Shown here: in pieces, positions 9,571-19,231 of the stretch | Numbering within the stretch: the first letter of the stretch is position 1 | Layout of the letters: each line of letters starts with the position of its first letter | Source of the DNA: Planctomycetota bacterium | GTDB taxonomy: Bacteria > Planctomycetota > Planctomycetia > Pirellulales > Pirellulaceae | Reading direction: 5' to 3' | Assembly: GCA_963204915.1 (NCBI GenBank) | Contig: CAUJHS010000111.1 | Coordinates: forward strand, 1-59,638 | Length of the DNA stretch: 59,638 nt | Notes under the pieces: model-generated | Databases searched by the model: none | What the model saw: the letters and a program-made list of their open reading frames with translations, nothing else | Told to the model about the DNA's origin: nothing | Made by a program: the position numbers and the translations under genes

Positions 9571-10830
9571 TTAGACGGTTACGAAATCCCTCACAACCGC
9601 CATGGTTTCTTTTTGACGTTCTTCGACAAAAGCTCGAGCCTTGGCGGCCTTCGTTTTCGCGGCGGCAGGATCGTTCGCCATTGCGAGCACGGCGGGAACA
9701 ATTCCCGCGTGCTGCTCTTCGCGGTCCAAGTCAAACAACCAGTCCTCCAGGCCAATGTCGCGCCACATGAAACCCTTGCTTGTTTGTTCCTCGAATCGGC
9801 ACACAATCGCCGGTACTCCGTTGCCGATAGCCATGATGGGTGAGTGCATCTCACTTCCAAACAAGCCCGCACTGCGGACATATGTGCTCAACGCTTCATC
9901 GGTAAGCCAAAAGGCGTGTCGCCAGACGACGCGGCGCCGAACGTTGTCTGGCAGTTTATCCCAAAACATTTCCTTGCCCACGGCCATTTGCGTCACGTCC
10001 TCGGGGCAAAGAAGCACCTTGAGCGGCGTTTCCCGCACGACGGCGATGATCGCGTCGCGCAGCGCTTGATGATCATGTTCCTTCATCTCTTCATTGCGCG
10101 CATGACGCTTCGCATCGAAGACGCGATGTTTCTCCGGGATTGTCCAGTAGGGCGTGTATCGCAGGCGGGACAAACAACAAAGGTACTTGCCCTCTTCGAG
10201 TTGATTCGCCCGGAGGAACTCGACCGCTTTTACATCATCGCGTAGATCGCAGGCGAAGGCTCCATCCGGGGCGAAACCCATGATCGGGCATTTCACACCC
10301 TCTTTCCGGGCGAGTTCCAGAGAGACGGAGTCGCGGAAGTATGTGAATTTGGCCTCCGTAAGAAGTTCCTTATCGTTGCCTGTAAGGAACGAACCGTGCG
10401 TGATGCCATATACTCCATACGGTTTTCCTGTGTATTGCGCGAACGCGGCCAAATCCTTCGCCGCAACAAGCGACGGACCGGAACCATGCAGAAAGAAGTC
10501 CGTCCACGCAATCGCATCGCCAAGTTCAGGGTTGGAGGCCTTACCGTTGGCGCCCAGGTTTCCTTTGACGATCTTGAGCTTCGGAAACCGCTTCTTCTCC
10601 ATCGCGGCGACCTCAGGCGTGAGATCTCCGGACGCCCAGAGTATCACTTCAGCTTCGGGAAGATGTCTTTCCAACAGCGCTAGCACCCCCGGCGTATGTG
10701 CGATGTCGCCAATATTCACCACTTGCCACGAAGAACGCAACAAAATGCGGGGAGCGCGGCGATCGCTGGCCTTTACCGACGCCGTGATTGCGGCCGCGAA
10801 TGCGCTAGACAAAAAATGCCGACGGTTCAT
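9571..10830 (-). CDS. Tat-targeted polysaccharide pyruvyl transferase-like protein
   Basis: About 419 residues from the ATG at 10830. The N-terminus [16 protein letters not shown] is a twin-arginine export signal, which is why this start is preferred to the ATG at 10851. The body resembles the polysaccharide pyruvyl transferase family (WcaK/AmsJ type): an early [18 protein letters not shown] segment, [29 protein letters not shown], and a late [20 protein letters not shown] block that resembles the nucleotide-binding end. Known members add ketal-linked pyruvate to cell-surface sugars in the cytoplasm, so the Tat signal is unexpected. The gene lies 157 bases upstream of the LamG-like gene on the same strand. 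The fold is fairly secure; the activity is not. Confidence 0.75.
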   Translation of the reverse strand: MNRRHFLSSAFAAAITASVKASDRRAPRILLRSSWQVVNIGDIAHTPGVLALLERHLPEAEVILWASGDLTPEVAAMEKKRFPKLKIVKGNLGANGKASNPELGDAIAWTDFFLHGSGPSLVAAKDLAAFAQYTGKPYGVYGITHGSFLTGNDKELLTEAKFTYFRDSVSLELARKEGVKCPIMGFAPDGAFACDLRDDVKAVEFLRANQLEEGKYLCCLSRLRYTPYWTIPEKHRVFDAKRHARNEEMKEHDHQALRDAIIAVVRETPLKVLLCPEDVTQMAVGKEMFWDKLPDNVRRRVVWRHAFWLTDEALSTYVRSAGLFGSEMHSPIMAIGNGVPAIVCRFEEQTSKGFMWRDIGLEDWLFDLDREEQHAGIVPAVLAMANDPAAAKTKAAKARAFVEERQKETMAVVRDFVTV

Positions 10831-11311
10831 AGACAAGCTTGATTCGTGCAATGGGATGCGATAGAGGATGAACGAGTCTGTCGATCCCTGGAGCGGTAAA
10901 CCGTTTTCGCCCGCGAAAGCGGCGATCCTGAATGTCGATCATCGTTGATGAGCGAGCCGGGCTCAATACCATGCCACTCTTCTTGACGGCTTCGGCCTTT
11001 CCGACCGAGGATGCCGCAAAAGTGGAGTGCTGTTCAGCACCGCTTCAATGGGAAAGACCTGCGAAGCGGTCCGCTCCAATAATAATCGCCAGATGGGAAC
11101 ACGTACGCCGACGCGCGACCTGGACGAACTCGGCCAAATTAACCGCAAGAGGCGGCTATTGCAGAAACGTAGAGCGCGGTGCGAGATGGCTCCGTCCGTG
11201 ATGTGTGGCCGACGCGCCGCCAAACCCGCTTAGCACAGTAAAAAGTTACCGCGGTTGGCCTTGAGCTAAATAACAGCTACTTCCCTAGTCGCCTTCCTTG
11301 GCCGTGGCGTG
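10831..11311. other. Intergenic region, no gene recognised
   Basis: Region of 481 bases between the pyruvyl-transferase-like gene and the outer-membrane protein gene, both on the minus strand. Open frames of up to about 90 codons exist on both strands, but they lack family resemblance, signal peptides or ribosome-binding sites. It presumably holds the promoter of the pyruvyl-transferase-like gene; no convincing -35/-10 pair was found. Confidence 0.4.
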
Positions 11312-12496
11312 TCAGAACGCACGACGATACTCCAGACGGAAGATCTCTTCAAACCACACGTCGTCCGTCATTGCGTGACCCCAAGTTCCCGCAAACGAGT
11401 TTTCGTTGAGTGCGTAACGCAATCCGACGTTAAAATTGACAATCGTGTCCGTGGCGCTTTGAATTGGCGGCGTGGGATCGTTCGCATTCAACATAGCGCC
11501 ATCAAGGATCGACCAAGCGACAACTTCACCAACGGCCGTGATTTTTTCTCGCTCCCGCCGACCATATCCTAGATCGAAAGCGCTTCCCACACCGTATCGC
11601 AATACGTCGCCTGCAAAGTCCGAACCATCAAGCGGCATCCAATATCGGACTTCGCCGTAAAAGCTGAGTCGATCCGTGCTTTGCTCATGAAAGAGAACGC
11701 CTGGCTCGAAAGACAAATGGTCTGTCCCTAAGCCACGGTCGGCGTCGCCAGTCGGCACATGCGTCGTAAGTTGCACCGTGACAAAATCTTCACCGTTGGT
11801 AAGCAGCACCCCCTTGACTCCGAAGTTCAGGTCGCCAAGTCCCGACGTATCTTCGTTGTTGTCGAAATCGAGAAATCGAACGGGCAACTCCACGAATGCT
11901 GAGATGTTACGACCGGCGGCCAATTCCAAGTAGCCCCGTGCGTCGAAAAAGTCGGCGTCGGTTTCGGGCAAGGGCAGGCCTGCCGCATCTGCGTCCAATC
12001 CTGCAATACGAAATGCGCCGCTCTTGGCGAACAGATATTCGGCTCGATCGAGTGTTGAATTATCCGTCGCCGCATCAAACCGCATGCGGAAATGAGTAAA
12101 TGCACGGGCAGGATCGATATACGTATTAGGCACATTGAAAGCGCCCGCGCTTGGCGACCTGCCACCACGCGGAATAATTGGGGCATAGGCCGACGGGGGC
12201 GCGCCGAGCGGCGCCGTTTGAATCATGGGCGAGGACATTGTCTCCAGGGTCAAGTCGGTCTCTATCGCCAACCGCGGCGCTACGGGAGCACCGGCGTAAT
12301 ATCGTGGTGCATATCCCGAATCGGTCGACGCTCCATTCGTTGGACTGGCGCCAAATGGTCCAGGAGCGACCGTCTCGTCACTTTGAGAGATGTTAAACCA
12401 TGGACCTTCATTCGCCTGGGCGGGCGTCGCGAACAGCAAGTTGAAAACGGCGAGACCGCCTAGACAGGCGGCGTAAGCGCAAACTGTGCGCAGCAT
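11312..12496 (-). CDS. Probable outer-membrane beta-barrel protein
   Basis: Protein of 394 residues from the ATG at 12496, which is preceded by a purine-rich GGGGGAG site and opens a signal peptide ending around TPAQA. After a Pro/Ala-rich stretch (about residues 30-120) the C-terminal two thirds consist of alternating aromatic/polar strands such as FVTVQLTTHVPTGDADRG, LSFYGEVRYWMPLDG and NFNVGLRYALNENSF. The chain ends in LEYRRAF, a terminal aromatic consistent with barrel insertion. It resembles the 'transporter'/phenol-pathway-like outer-membrane proteins frequent in planctomycetes. The ligand is unknown. Confidence 0.65.
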   Translation of the reverse strand: MLRTVCAYAACLGGLAVFNLLFATPAQANEGPWFNISQSDETVAPGPFGASPTNGASTDSGYAPRYYAGAPVAPRLAIETDLTLETMSSPMIQTAPLGAPPSAYAPIIPRGGRSPSAGAFNVPNTYIDPARAFTHFRMRFDAATDNSTLDRAEYLFAKSGAFRIAGLDADAAGLPLPETDADFFDARGYLELAAGRNISAFVELPVRFLDFDNNEDTSGLGDLNFGVKGVLLTNGEDFVTVQLTTHVPTGDADRGLGTDHLSFEPGVLFHEQSTDRLSFYGEVRYWMPLDGSDFAGDVLRYGVGSAFDLGYGRREREKITAVGEVVAWSILDGAMLNANDPTPPIQSATDTIVNFNVGLRYALNENSFAGTWGHAMTDDVWFEEIFRLEYRRAF

Positions 12497-12790
12497 GGTG
12501 GCTCCCCCCTGTCGCCGAGTGGGACTCGGCGTCAAGCATTTCGAAATCGACCGAAGCAGCGCAAGGCGATATCTGCGGGAAACCTAGCGCAGCGTTCCAC
12601 AGCAAGTATCGGCGTTGGCGAATCCCTCAGAATAGTCAAATTCGGATCAACCTAAAGAATCGTCACGCGCCTCAATGTTCAACGCAGCCCTTTAGGTTCC
12701 GCATCGACTGGCGTGCCCTTCCTGCAGGCGACGCCGAGCAAAGAAGCTTGGAGCTACCGCGAGTTTCTCAAATGCCAACGCGGATCTTTC

Positions 12791-13843
12791 TCAAACTTCT
12801 TTGTGGCCGATGACGACGCCGCCATGTGCTGGAAGCGCTGTTACTTGTTCTCCAACACGGAGGCCGGCGTTGTGCAACCAAGTTTGGACTTCATCCAAGC
12901 GATAACAACGACCTTCGCACAGTGAGAAAAGCAGTCCGGAATACGCAGCGACTGCGCGCGGGCCGTCAGAAACGGGGGGATCTCCAGGATTTACGCTGTT
13001 GAGCCAAGCGTCCAATACAAGCATGCGTCCGCCAGGCGCGAGCATCGCCGCGAACCGATGCACCAACGCTTCGGCGTCCTGCGCGTTGTAATCGTGTAGC
13101 AAGTTAGCAATCAAAACAACGTCGGGACGTTCCTCCAAACCCAGCGTGTGAACATCGCCAACGACGAATTGCATCCTGCCGCCAAGATCTAATTCGGCGG
13201 CAAATTGGCGAGCAACTTCCAACGCAGGGGCGCGATCGATGATCATCGCTTTCAAACTGGGATTTCTTTTCAGAAACGCCGCGCTATAAAGTCCGTGGCC
13301 GCCTCCCACATCGACCAGGCGCCGCGCGCTGGACAAGTCGATCTCTTGCGCGAGCAAAGGAGCAATGCTCCTCGCGCGGTCGGCCATGGCCCGCGTCAAT
13401 ACACCTGCCGTTTGGGGATCATCTAAAACCGAGGAAGCGCCGCCGTGGAAGACAAACGAAACTGGGCCCGCTGGCCGGTCATGCTTCAAACATTCCACGA
13501 TGTGGCGGACATCCGCCGAGAAAGCGCCCAAACCCACGTAACCGCGAAGGTGAAACGGGCTTTCCGGCGATAACTTCTCGCGCCCATAAGGGGTCAATTC
13601 CATCTGATGTTGATCGTTCACGTCGATCAATTTCAACGTGCGCAATGCGGTAAGCAACACAATCGCCGGACGCTCCGCCAATTTCAATTCGCCGCGAAGT
13701 TCGGCAAACGAGATCGGCCCATCAGATAGGATTCGTCCTACGTCAAAATCACTCACCGCCGCGACGAGAAGCTGCGATAGGTGAGCCGCTCGAAAGTCAT
13801 CGAGAAACCCGGTGGGGTCAAACTGCGGAGACGGCAGTGGCAT
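12791..13843 (-). CDS. COMT-type O-methyltransferase (SAM-dependent)
   Basis: Cytoplasmic protein of 350 residues with the two-part layout of caffeate/hydroxyindole O-methyltransferases. The N-terminal winged-helix dimerisation domain (about residues 15-100) includes FAELRGELKLAERPAIVLL. The C-terminal class I methyltransferase has SAM motif I LVDVGGGHG at about residues 177-185. LLHDYNAQDAEALV corresponds to the HDW segment that carries the catalytic histidine in plant O-methyltransferases, and GGRMLVLDAWL follows. In bacteria this family methylates hydroxyls of phenolic, polyketide or carotenoid-like metabolites. It lies 54 bases after the M16 peptidase gene on the same strand and 4.3 kb beyond the end of the radical SAM/P450 operon, so a shared pathway is possible but unproven. 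Confidence 0.85.
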   Translation of the reverse strand: MPLPSPQFDPTGFLDDFRAAHLSQLLVAAVSDFDVGRILSDGPISFAELRGELKLAERPAIVLLTALRTLKLIDVNDQHQMELTPYGREKLSPESPFHLRGYVGLGAFSADVRHIVECLKHDRPAGPVSFVFHGGASSVLDDPQTAGVLTRAMADRARSIAPLLAQEIDLSSARRLVDVGGGHGLYSAAFLKRNPSLKAMIIDRAPALEVARQFAAELDLGGRMQFVVGDVHTLGLEERPDVVLIANLLHDYNAQDAEALVHRFAAMLAPGGRMLVLDAWLNSVNPGDPPVSDGPRAVAAYSGLLFSLCEGRCYRLDEVQTWLHNAGLRVGEQVTALPAHGGVVIGHKEV

Positions 13844-13897
13844 AACGCATTCCTCATCAAGTGGATCGTGGGCGTTTCGCGGCAGTGCTCTGAAAAA

Positions 13898-16846
13898 TCA
13901 TTTCGTATCGTGCTGTACGCCCTGCGGCGTCAAATCGACAGGAGCAAACTTTTCGTAGGTGCGAAGCCCCTCCTTGATTTTCACCGCGGCAGGATCGTTG
14001 GTCGAAACCGTCACTACGCACGCCCGCAATAACTGTCGTGCGGCGAAACGCACCTCGTCAAGTGTGACCTCTTCGATGCGCTGGCCAAATTGATCGTGGT
14101 CATCGTAGCCCATCCCCAGAAGTTCGTCTAAAGCTGCGGTTTGGGCCTGTTGCGACGCGGTTTCGTTGTTGGTGGCTTCGCTGGTGACGATGAGTTGTTT
14201 GGTACGTTCAAACCAGTCGGTGTTAATTTCTTCAGGCGTTCCCTGTAACCGTGCAATGTTTTCCAGAATCACCTCGGTCACTTCGTTCACATCCTGAGGA
14301 TCGCATCCTGCATAGGCCAACAACGCGCCGGGAAACTCTTGACTGCGTCCCGGAAAAATTAAAGCCTGCGCGTCATACACCAAGCCACGCCCCCGCAAGA
14401 TTTCAAAGATATATCCAGTGGGATAGTTGTAACCGCTGGTGAGCGTGTCAGCCACCGTCAGCGGATAGAGCATGTCGCTTCCAGCCACCACTTCAGCGTC
14501 GAAGCCGATCATCACGCCCGCTTGGGGATTGTCGGTCTTGTTTACCTCGACAGCGCGAACAGTGAGTGACGGAGGTCCACTTGCCTGGCGAGGTCGATTG
14601 TCGTGCTGCACCGTCGGATGTGTGGTGTCGCCCGCAGTCTTTCGTACGCCGCCGAATTGTCGGACGAGTAGGGATTGAGCCTGCGCAACGTCTATGTCGC
14701 CAAAGATGGCGAGCACGCGCTTCGACGCCAGGACACGCTCGTTATACCATTGACGAATTTGCTCCGAAGTAAATCGTTGCACATTTTCTTCATCACCAAG
14801 CGTCATAAACTGATACGGCGAGTTCTTCGGCCCAAAGTAGCTCTTACGGAAGAACCGGAACGAGCCCGTGAACCAATCGGCGTTTTGCATTTGAATGGCC
14901 GCCAAGACCCGACGCTTCATCAGCTCAGTTTCCTCCTCTGGAAACACGGGATTCTGCACCAAGTCAGCGTACACCTCGAGCGTGCGAGGAAAGTCCTCTT
15001 TCAAGCAAGTCGCCGTTAAGCTCCAAGTGTTATTGCCGCACGAACCAGATACCGCGCCGCCGATCGAGTCGAAGTACTCGGCGATTTGTTGAGCCGACCG
15101 ATTCTTCGTGCCGCGCGTTGCAAGTCGCATTGTCAGATTGCCCAGCCCATTAGTTTGAGCGCTCTCGGCCGTAAGCCCTCCCAGGCTATACATGCTGATC
15201 ACGACGATCGGCGCCTGATCGACGCATTTGAGCAACACCGTCAGGTTGCCATTCAACTCAACCTTAACAATCTTCGCAGGGCCTTCGGTCTGGGATGCGT
15301 CGGCAGTCGCCGATGTCGCTCTGCGAAGCATTGCTTCGGCCGCCGCAAGACCGCCCGGCGGCGCCACATCTTCCTCGGGGAGCATCGCCGTCGTGAGTAG
15401 CCGCTCGGCGACGAGATAACGGCGAGCGGCGTCTTGAATTTGCTGGCTCGTCACCTTTTCCATGCGTTCCACATAGCGCTCGGAAAAGTGCGTATCGCTC
15501 GTGGTCAACCAATCGGTCGCCAGTCCCTCCGCAACGTTCTCGGAAGTTTGCTGATTAAAGGCGCGCGCCGTTTTGGTTTGCGTTTTCGCCCGTCGGAGAC
15601 GATCTTCCGGAACCCCTTCGGCCTTGACCTTTTCGATCGCTTCCAGCACGGCCTGAGTCGCCTCCTCCAGTTTCGAAGTTTCTAATTCCATCTGGATATG
15701 AAATGTTCCGTCAACGTAATTTGGCGTGTAGTCGGAGGCGTCAACTGAACTGACCAATCGCCGCCGGTCCCGCAGCTCCTGCACCAACAGCGAGCTTTCG
15801 CCCGTGGCAAGTACAGTGGCTAGAAGATCAAGCGGATACATATCAGGATGGCCGAGTTTCACAGTAGGAAACGCCAAATCAAGTTTGGTTTGCCCGAGTT
15901 GCGGGAAGGTGCTGACGAGGATGCGAGGCGCTAAGACGGGCGGTTCTTCAGCAATGTCTTGCTCGAACAAGCGTCCCGGAGGAGCGTGCTTCACGTGTTC
16001 TTTGACGGCGGCCAGCATTCTTTCGGGGTCAACGTCACCCGCCAAACTAAAGACCATATTATTTGGCGCATAGGCGAGCTTGTAATATTCGTATACATCA
16101 TCACGACTGAGACCTTGAATCACCTCCTGATAGCCAATTGTTGGGGCCCGGGCGGGACTCACTTGGTATCGATTGCGCTGCGTTTGTTGATAAAACACGC
16201 GGTCCGGCTCGCCTTCACCTTTCTCCAATTCACGTTGCACCACTTCGTACTCGCGTGCATACTCCTCGCGCGTGATCTTGGCGCCAAGCATCCATCCCGT
16301 AACAAGGTCGACGGCCTTTTCTAGATTTTCGCCCGTCGTGTTGACATAGTACGCCGTGTGATCCGACGTCGTGTATGCGTTCGAGTCGTTACCAATCTGT
16401 TGCAAAAGGTCGCGATTCTCAGCTTCCGTGCGGCGGTCATTCGTTCCGCCCGCCACTAAGTGCTCTAACAAGTGGCTTAACCCGCCGCCAAGCCAACGGC
16501 CCTCATAGACGCCACCGGTTTTCACGTAGCCGCGAACCGCCAATACGGGCGACGGCACTCGTTTGACAATCACCACCATTCCATTTTTCAGCGTGGCGAC
16601 AATTTCGTCTTTCTCGTAGACAAAGCGGCTCACCTCATGGCCATAGTCGACGCCCGGGGGATTACCCTGAATAGAGTCCTCCTGACCGTACGTCGCGCCT
16701 GCCATCGCAACGATAATCCACGTTACCGCGCAACTTAACCACACAAACCTTAAAATGAGTTGCGTGGCATCTCGCGAATTCGAAATAAGATTTCTACGAC
16801 CGCAAAAATCGTCGAGAGCGGTCAGGCTATTGGCGAACATGCGCAT
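13898..16846 (-). CDS. M16-family zinc peptidase, two-repeat form
   Basis: Protein of 982 residues. A hydrophobic segment (about residues 31-53) ending in GATYGQE indicates export or membrane anchoring. The N-terminal M16 repeat has the inverted zinc motif H125-L-L-E128-H129 in GGLSHLLEHLVAGG and a downstream glutamate in EYEVVQRELEKGEGE. A second M16 repeat starts near residue 545 (VVISMYSLGGLTAESAQTNG) and lacks the HxxEH motif, as in other clam-shell M16 enzymes where only one half is catalytic. The start at 16846 is supported by GGAGGTG nine bases upstream. Family members degrade peptides or process proteins in the periplasm; the substrate here is unknown. Confidence 0.9.
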   Translation of the reverse strand: MRMFANSLTALDDFCGRRNLISNSRDATQLILRFVWLSCAVTWIIVAMAGATYGQEDSIQGNPPGVDYGHEVSRFVYEKDEIVATLKNGMVVIVKRVPSPVLAVRGYVKTGGVYEGRWLGGGLSHLLEHLVAGGTNDRRTEAENRDLLQQIGNDSNAYTTSDHTAYYVNTTGENLEKAVDLVTGWMLGAKITREEYAREYEVVQRELEKGEGEPDRVFYQQTQRNRYQVSPARAPTIGYQEVIQGLSRDDVYEYYKLAYAPNNMVFSLAGDVDPERMLAAVKEHVKHAPPGRLFEQDIAEEPPVLAPRILVSTFPQLGQTKLDLAFPTVKLGHPDMYPLDLLATVLATGESSLLVQELRDRRRLVSSVDASDYTPNYVDGTFHIQMELETSKLEEATQAVLEAIEKVKAEGVPEDRLRRAKTQTKTARAFNQQTSENVAEGLATDWLTTSDTHFSERYVERMEKVTSQQIQDAARRYLVAERLLTTAMLPEEDVAPPGGLAAAEAMLRRATSATADASQTEGPAKIVKVELNGNLTVLLKCVDQAPIVVISMYSLGGLTAESAQTNGLGNLTMRLATRGTKNRSAQQIAEYFDSIGGAVSGSCGNNTWSLTATCLKEDFPRTLEVYADLVQNPVFPEEETELMKRRVLAAIQMQNADWFTGSFRFFRKSYFGPKNSPYQFMTLGDEENVQRFTSEQIRQWYNERVLASKRVLAIFGDIDVAQAQSLLVRQFGGVRKTAGDTTHPTVQHDNRPRQASGPPSLTVRAVEVNKTDNPQAGVMIGFDAEVVAGSDMLYPLTVADTLTSGYNYPTGYIFEILRGRGLVYDAQALIFPGRSQEFPGALLAYAGCDPQDVNEVTEVILENIARLQGTPEEINTDWFERTKQLIVTSEATNNETASQQAQTAALDELLGMGYDDHDQFGQRIEEVTLDEVRFAARQLLRACVVTVSTNDPAAVKIKEGLRTYEKFAPVDLTPQGVQHDTK

Positions 16847-16853
16847 GAGAAAA

Positions 16854-16860
16854 CACCTCC
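16854..16860 (-). promoter_or_regulatory. Shine-Dalgarno site of the M16 peptidase gene
   Basis: On the minus strand this reads GGAGGTG, with the ATG at 16846 following after a seven-base spacer. Strong sites of this kind are uncommon in this window. It fixes the start at the first of two nearby ATG codons, ahead of the hydrophobic segment. Confidence 0.65.
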
Positions 16861-17004
16861 ACAGAATTGGGCTGCAATACTACGGAATAAGCCAAATGTG
16901 CATAAATCGCCAAAGGCTCCCTCAGGTCGCCTCTCATGGTGCGGCCTAAGCCGCCAAGATGCAAGAGTACGACCCAAATACCCGAATCGTTGTGACCGGG
17001 TCGT

Positions 17005-17018
17005 CTTGCCTAGGCAAG
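17005..17018. repeat. Perfect 14-bp palindrome upstream of the tRNA gene
   Basis: CTTGCCTAGGCAAG is fully self-complementary and ends 24 bases before the tRNA-Leu gene. It lies where a tRNA promoter would be expected, so it could be a regulator site or part of the leader; no function is shown. Confidence 0.4.
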
Positions 17019-17042
17019 CGTCTCACGATAGGCTTGAAAAAA

Positions 17043-17124
17043 GGGGATGTGGCGGAATTGGCAGACGCGCTGGACTTAGGATCCAGTCTCGCAAGAGGTG
17101 CAGGTTCGATTCCTGTCATCCCCA
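17043..17124 (+). tRNA. tRNA-Leu (anticodon UAG)
   Basis: A complete cloverleaf can be drawn. The acceptor stem is GGGGATG (17043-17049) with CATCCCC (17117-17123) and discriminator A at 17124. The D arm begins GGCGGAATTGGCAGACGC. The anticodon stem-loop CTGGA-CTTAGGA-TCCAG has the anticodon TAG at 17077-17079. A long class II variable arm (TCTCGCAAGAG) and the T arm CAGG-TTCGATT-CCTG follow. The long variable arm and the A discriminator fit leucine. CCA is not encoded. It is the only RNA gene seen, lying alone on the plus strand between minus-strand genes. Confidence 0.95.
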
Positions 17125-17418
17125 TTCGTTTTCCGGAGACGAATTATGGCATGTACCGCATGTTAAGCGATTAGCGGATTGGTTTGGGCACGAACAGGGG
17201 ACGACGTTCTCTTTGCATCGCGTTTATATTGAGCATCGCTTCTGGATCGCGGTGCGCAGTTAGTTCGTCCCTCCGGTCGGGGAGGAGTATCGGCATGGTA
17301 GCCCCAAAAAGCCGAGCACCTCATGTCACCTTGCCGGAGCACATTTGTCTCCTGAACTCCGAAGGCGGTACGTTTTGCTCACGTACTTATTGCGTTTTAG
17401 TCACCATTGTGAGGCAGG

Positions 17419-18066
17419 TTACTTGCGTCGCTTTCGAATCGACGTCACTACCGCGCCGATCACCATTCCAGCCAAGGCCGCCAAAATACAGCCCCATACG
17501 AGCCAGTTCCTGGCGGAAAGCAGTAAGGGATTGTCGAACAAACCCGACGACGCGTGAAAGCCGGCAATTTGCCAAGTTCCATTATTTCGTACAAGCATGG
17601 CCGACCACGGGCCATTCAGCTCGAACCGGCGGCCGTTCTTGAACTCGAAACGGCATAAGACCGTGCCGTACGCCACTCCCGCATCGTCGCCGTGTAATGA
17701 CGTGCGTTCTTCCACGATTGGCTCGACGGTATAGCTTTTGAGCACGGCGTTGGGACCGCCGAGCTTCTCTTCGTAGTACTTTCGGACACCCTTGTGGCCG
17801 CGGCTGATCTCGGCATTCTGCCACACGACAACCACATCAGGATGCACGTGTTTTAACAGTCCCTCCACGTCTTGCTCATTGACCGACTTGACAATCGCCT
17901 CGCGCATGGCGGTCAATTCCTGGTGGAGAGCTTCTTGGGCCTCGGTAGCATCGGCGGGGGGCGCAACGTCGGCGGCCGCCTCAGGAGAATTCTCTTGGGC
18001 CTTGGTGGACCAGGCAACCAGAATCATAGTCAGAACGGTGGTAATCGACAGCGACGCGACGCGCAT
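17419..18066 (-). CDS. Secreted NTF2-like (SnoaL/DUF4440-type) protein with C-terminal membrane anchor
   Basis: Protein of 215 residues. A signal peptide covers residues 1-23 (ending STKAQE). An Ala/Pro-rich acidic linker follows, then an NTF2-like domain at about residues 48-170: a helix with LTAMREAIVKSVNEQDVEGL, then strands HVHPDVVVVWQNAE and NGPWSAMLVRNNGTWQIAG. The last 30 residues form a membrane helix followed by RKRRK. NTF2-like domains form small-molecule binding cavities or simple dimers, and no catalytic residue can be assigned. It lies 107 bases downstream of the desaturase gene on the same strand, so it may be read through from the radical SAM/P450 operon. Confidence 0.75.
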   Translation of the reverse strand: MRVASLSITTVLTMILVAWSTKAQENSPEAAADVAPPADATEAQEALHQELTAMREAIVKSVNEQDVEGLLKHVHPDVVVVWQNAEISRGHKGVRKYYEEKLGGPNAVLKSYTVEPIVEERTSLHGDDAGVAYGTVLCRFEFKNGRRFELNGPWSAMLVRNNGTWQIAGFHASSGLFDNPLLLSARNWLVWGCILAALAGMVIGAVVTSIRKRRK

Positions 18067-18173
18067 AAATCGCCTCCTGGTAGGTTGAGAATTCGACAGT
18101 TGATGCCCCGCACCAGACCGGAACCCAAGCGAGCGAGCAATCCGCGCCCTCCCGTTCGCTGGGCATCGCTTCG

Positions 18174-19223
18174 TTAATCATTTGCAGCCGGAAGATCCTC
18201 ATAACCAAGATGAACTTGGCGCTTGGGTTGGGGGGACGGACCTTGGTACAACCGGGGACCTCCCCATTGCCGCCAATATTGCCGCCAATAATTCAACCGC
18301 GGTTCGTCCGCCTCCGAGAGTTGTGGGAGATAGTACCACGGAGTCTCCGGGCGGCGATGGTGGTTCAAGTCATATTCGCCGTGCAAAAGCAACCACGACA
18401 TCCACGGAACATGCTGGAGGTTCCACGCGCCGTCGACTACGTCGCGCGGTGAAAATGCGTGGCCGACGTATTGCCTGGTCGACCAGTTGAACGAAAAACA
18501 CGCGTAAAGCACCGCCGTGTTCAGCAGGCGCAACGATAACAGATACGCGAGCGCGGCGAAGAAAATGCAAATCAATAGCAACTCCAGTCGCACCGCATTC
18601 ACCGCTTGTCGGTTCAAATTGGCGACAATGCCCATGCCGCGCGCCGGATTCGCGCTCTTGATCATGCGCGTGCGTAACAGCGATGGGCACACCGCAAAAA
18701 CTACAGCGCCCAAGGGGACTAGCGGCCAGAACAGACCGCACAGGAGCCCGTACCATTGCAGTCGCTTAAGCAGGCGACTATCTGTGGGATAGTACAGGTC
18801 GAACATCTCGTGATCGGTGCGGTTGTGGCTGTGATGATTCTGATGGGTAGTGCGCATCAAGCGGAAGGGAATAGGAAACAGCAACCCCGTCAACACGCCC
18901 ATGAGGTAATTGGTGCGAGGATGAGAGTTCAAATTGCCGTGTGCGGCCTCGTGTAACAAGGCATAGTTCGTAAGCATCAAGTACGAAAAAGCAACGCCCA
19001 CGAGCAACACTTGCCAGAACTCCGTGACCCAGGAGCCCAACCACAGGAGCAAGATTCCGCCTCCGAAGGTGATAACGGTCAAAACGCCGTTCAATCGATT
19101 AGGAATAGGCATGCCCGGCGGAGGAGGACCATAATCCGGCAATCCGAATGTTGGGCCCTCCAACGACTCTGCCTGGAGTATTGCGTCACAAGTCGCTGAT
19201 CGTTTGTTCGCAGAAATCATCAT
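18174..19223 (-). CDS. Membrane fatty-acid-desaturase-family enzyme
   Basis: Integral membrane di-iron protein of 349 residues. The histidine boxes are clear: HEAAH (91-95), HQNHH (127-131) and a third cluster NHHRRPETPW near residue 290, with hydrophobic helix pairs between them. The family (PF00487) inserts double bonds into acyl chains or hydroxylates/ketolates lipids and carotenoids; the motifs do not decide which. It is the last gene of the seven-gene minus-strand operon, starting eight bases after the P450 stop, so its substrate is probably the metabolite made by that operon. The N-terminal ~40 residues are Pro-rich and soluble. Confidence 0.87.
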   Translation of the reverse strand: MMISANKRSATCDAILQAESLEGPTFGLPDYGPPPPGMPIPNRLNGVLTVITFGGGILLLWLGSWVTEFWQVLLVGVAFSYLMLTNYALLHEAAHGNLNSHPRTNYLMGVLTGLLFPIPFRLMRTTHQNHHSHNRTDHEMFDLYYPTDSRLLKRLQWYGLLCGLFWPLVPLGAVVFAVCPSLLRTRMIKSANPARGMGIVANLNRQAVNAVRLELLLICIFFAALAYLLSLRLLNTAVLYACFSFNWSTRQYVGHAFSPRDVVDGAWNLQHVPWMSWLLLHGEYDLNHHRRPETPWYYLPQLSEADEPRLNYWRQYWRQWGGPRLYQGPSPQPKRQVHLGYEDLPAAND

Positions 19224-19231
19224 GGTTTTTC

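Noticed and set aside
16760-17263. Open frame running across the tRNA-Leu gene
   Set aside because: It reads through a complete tRNA cloverleaf and shows no protein-like composition.
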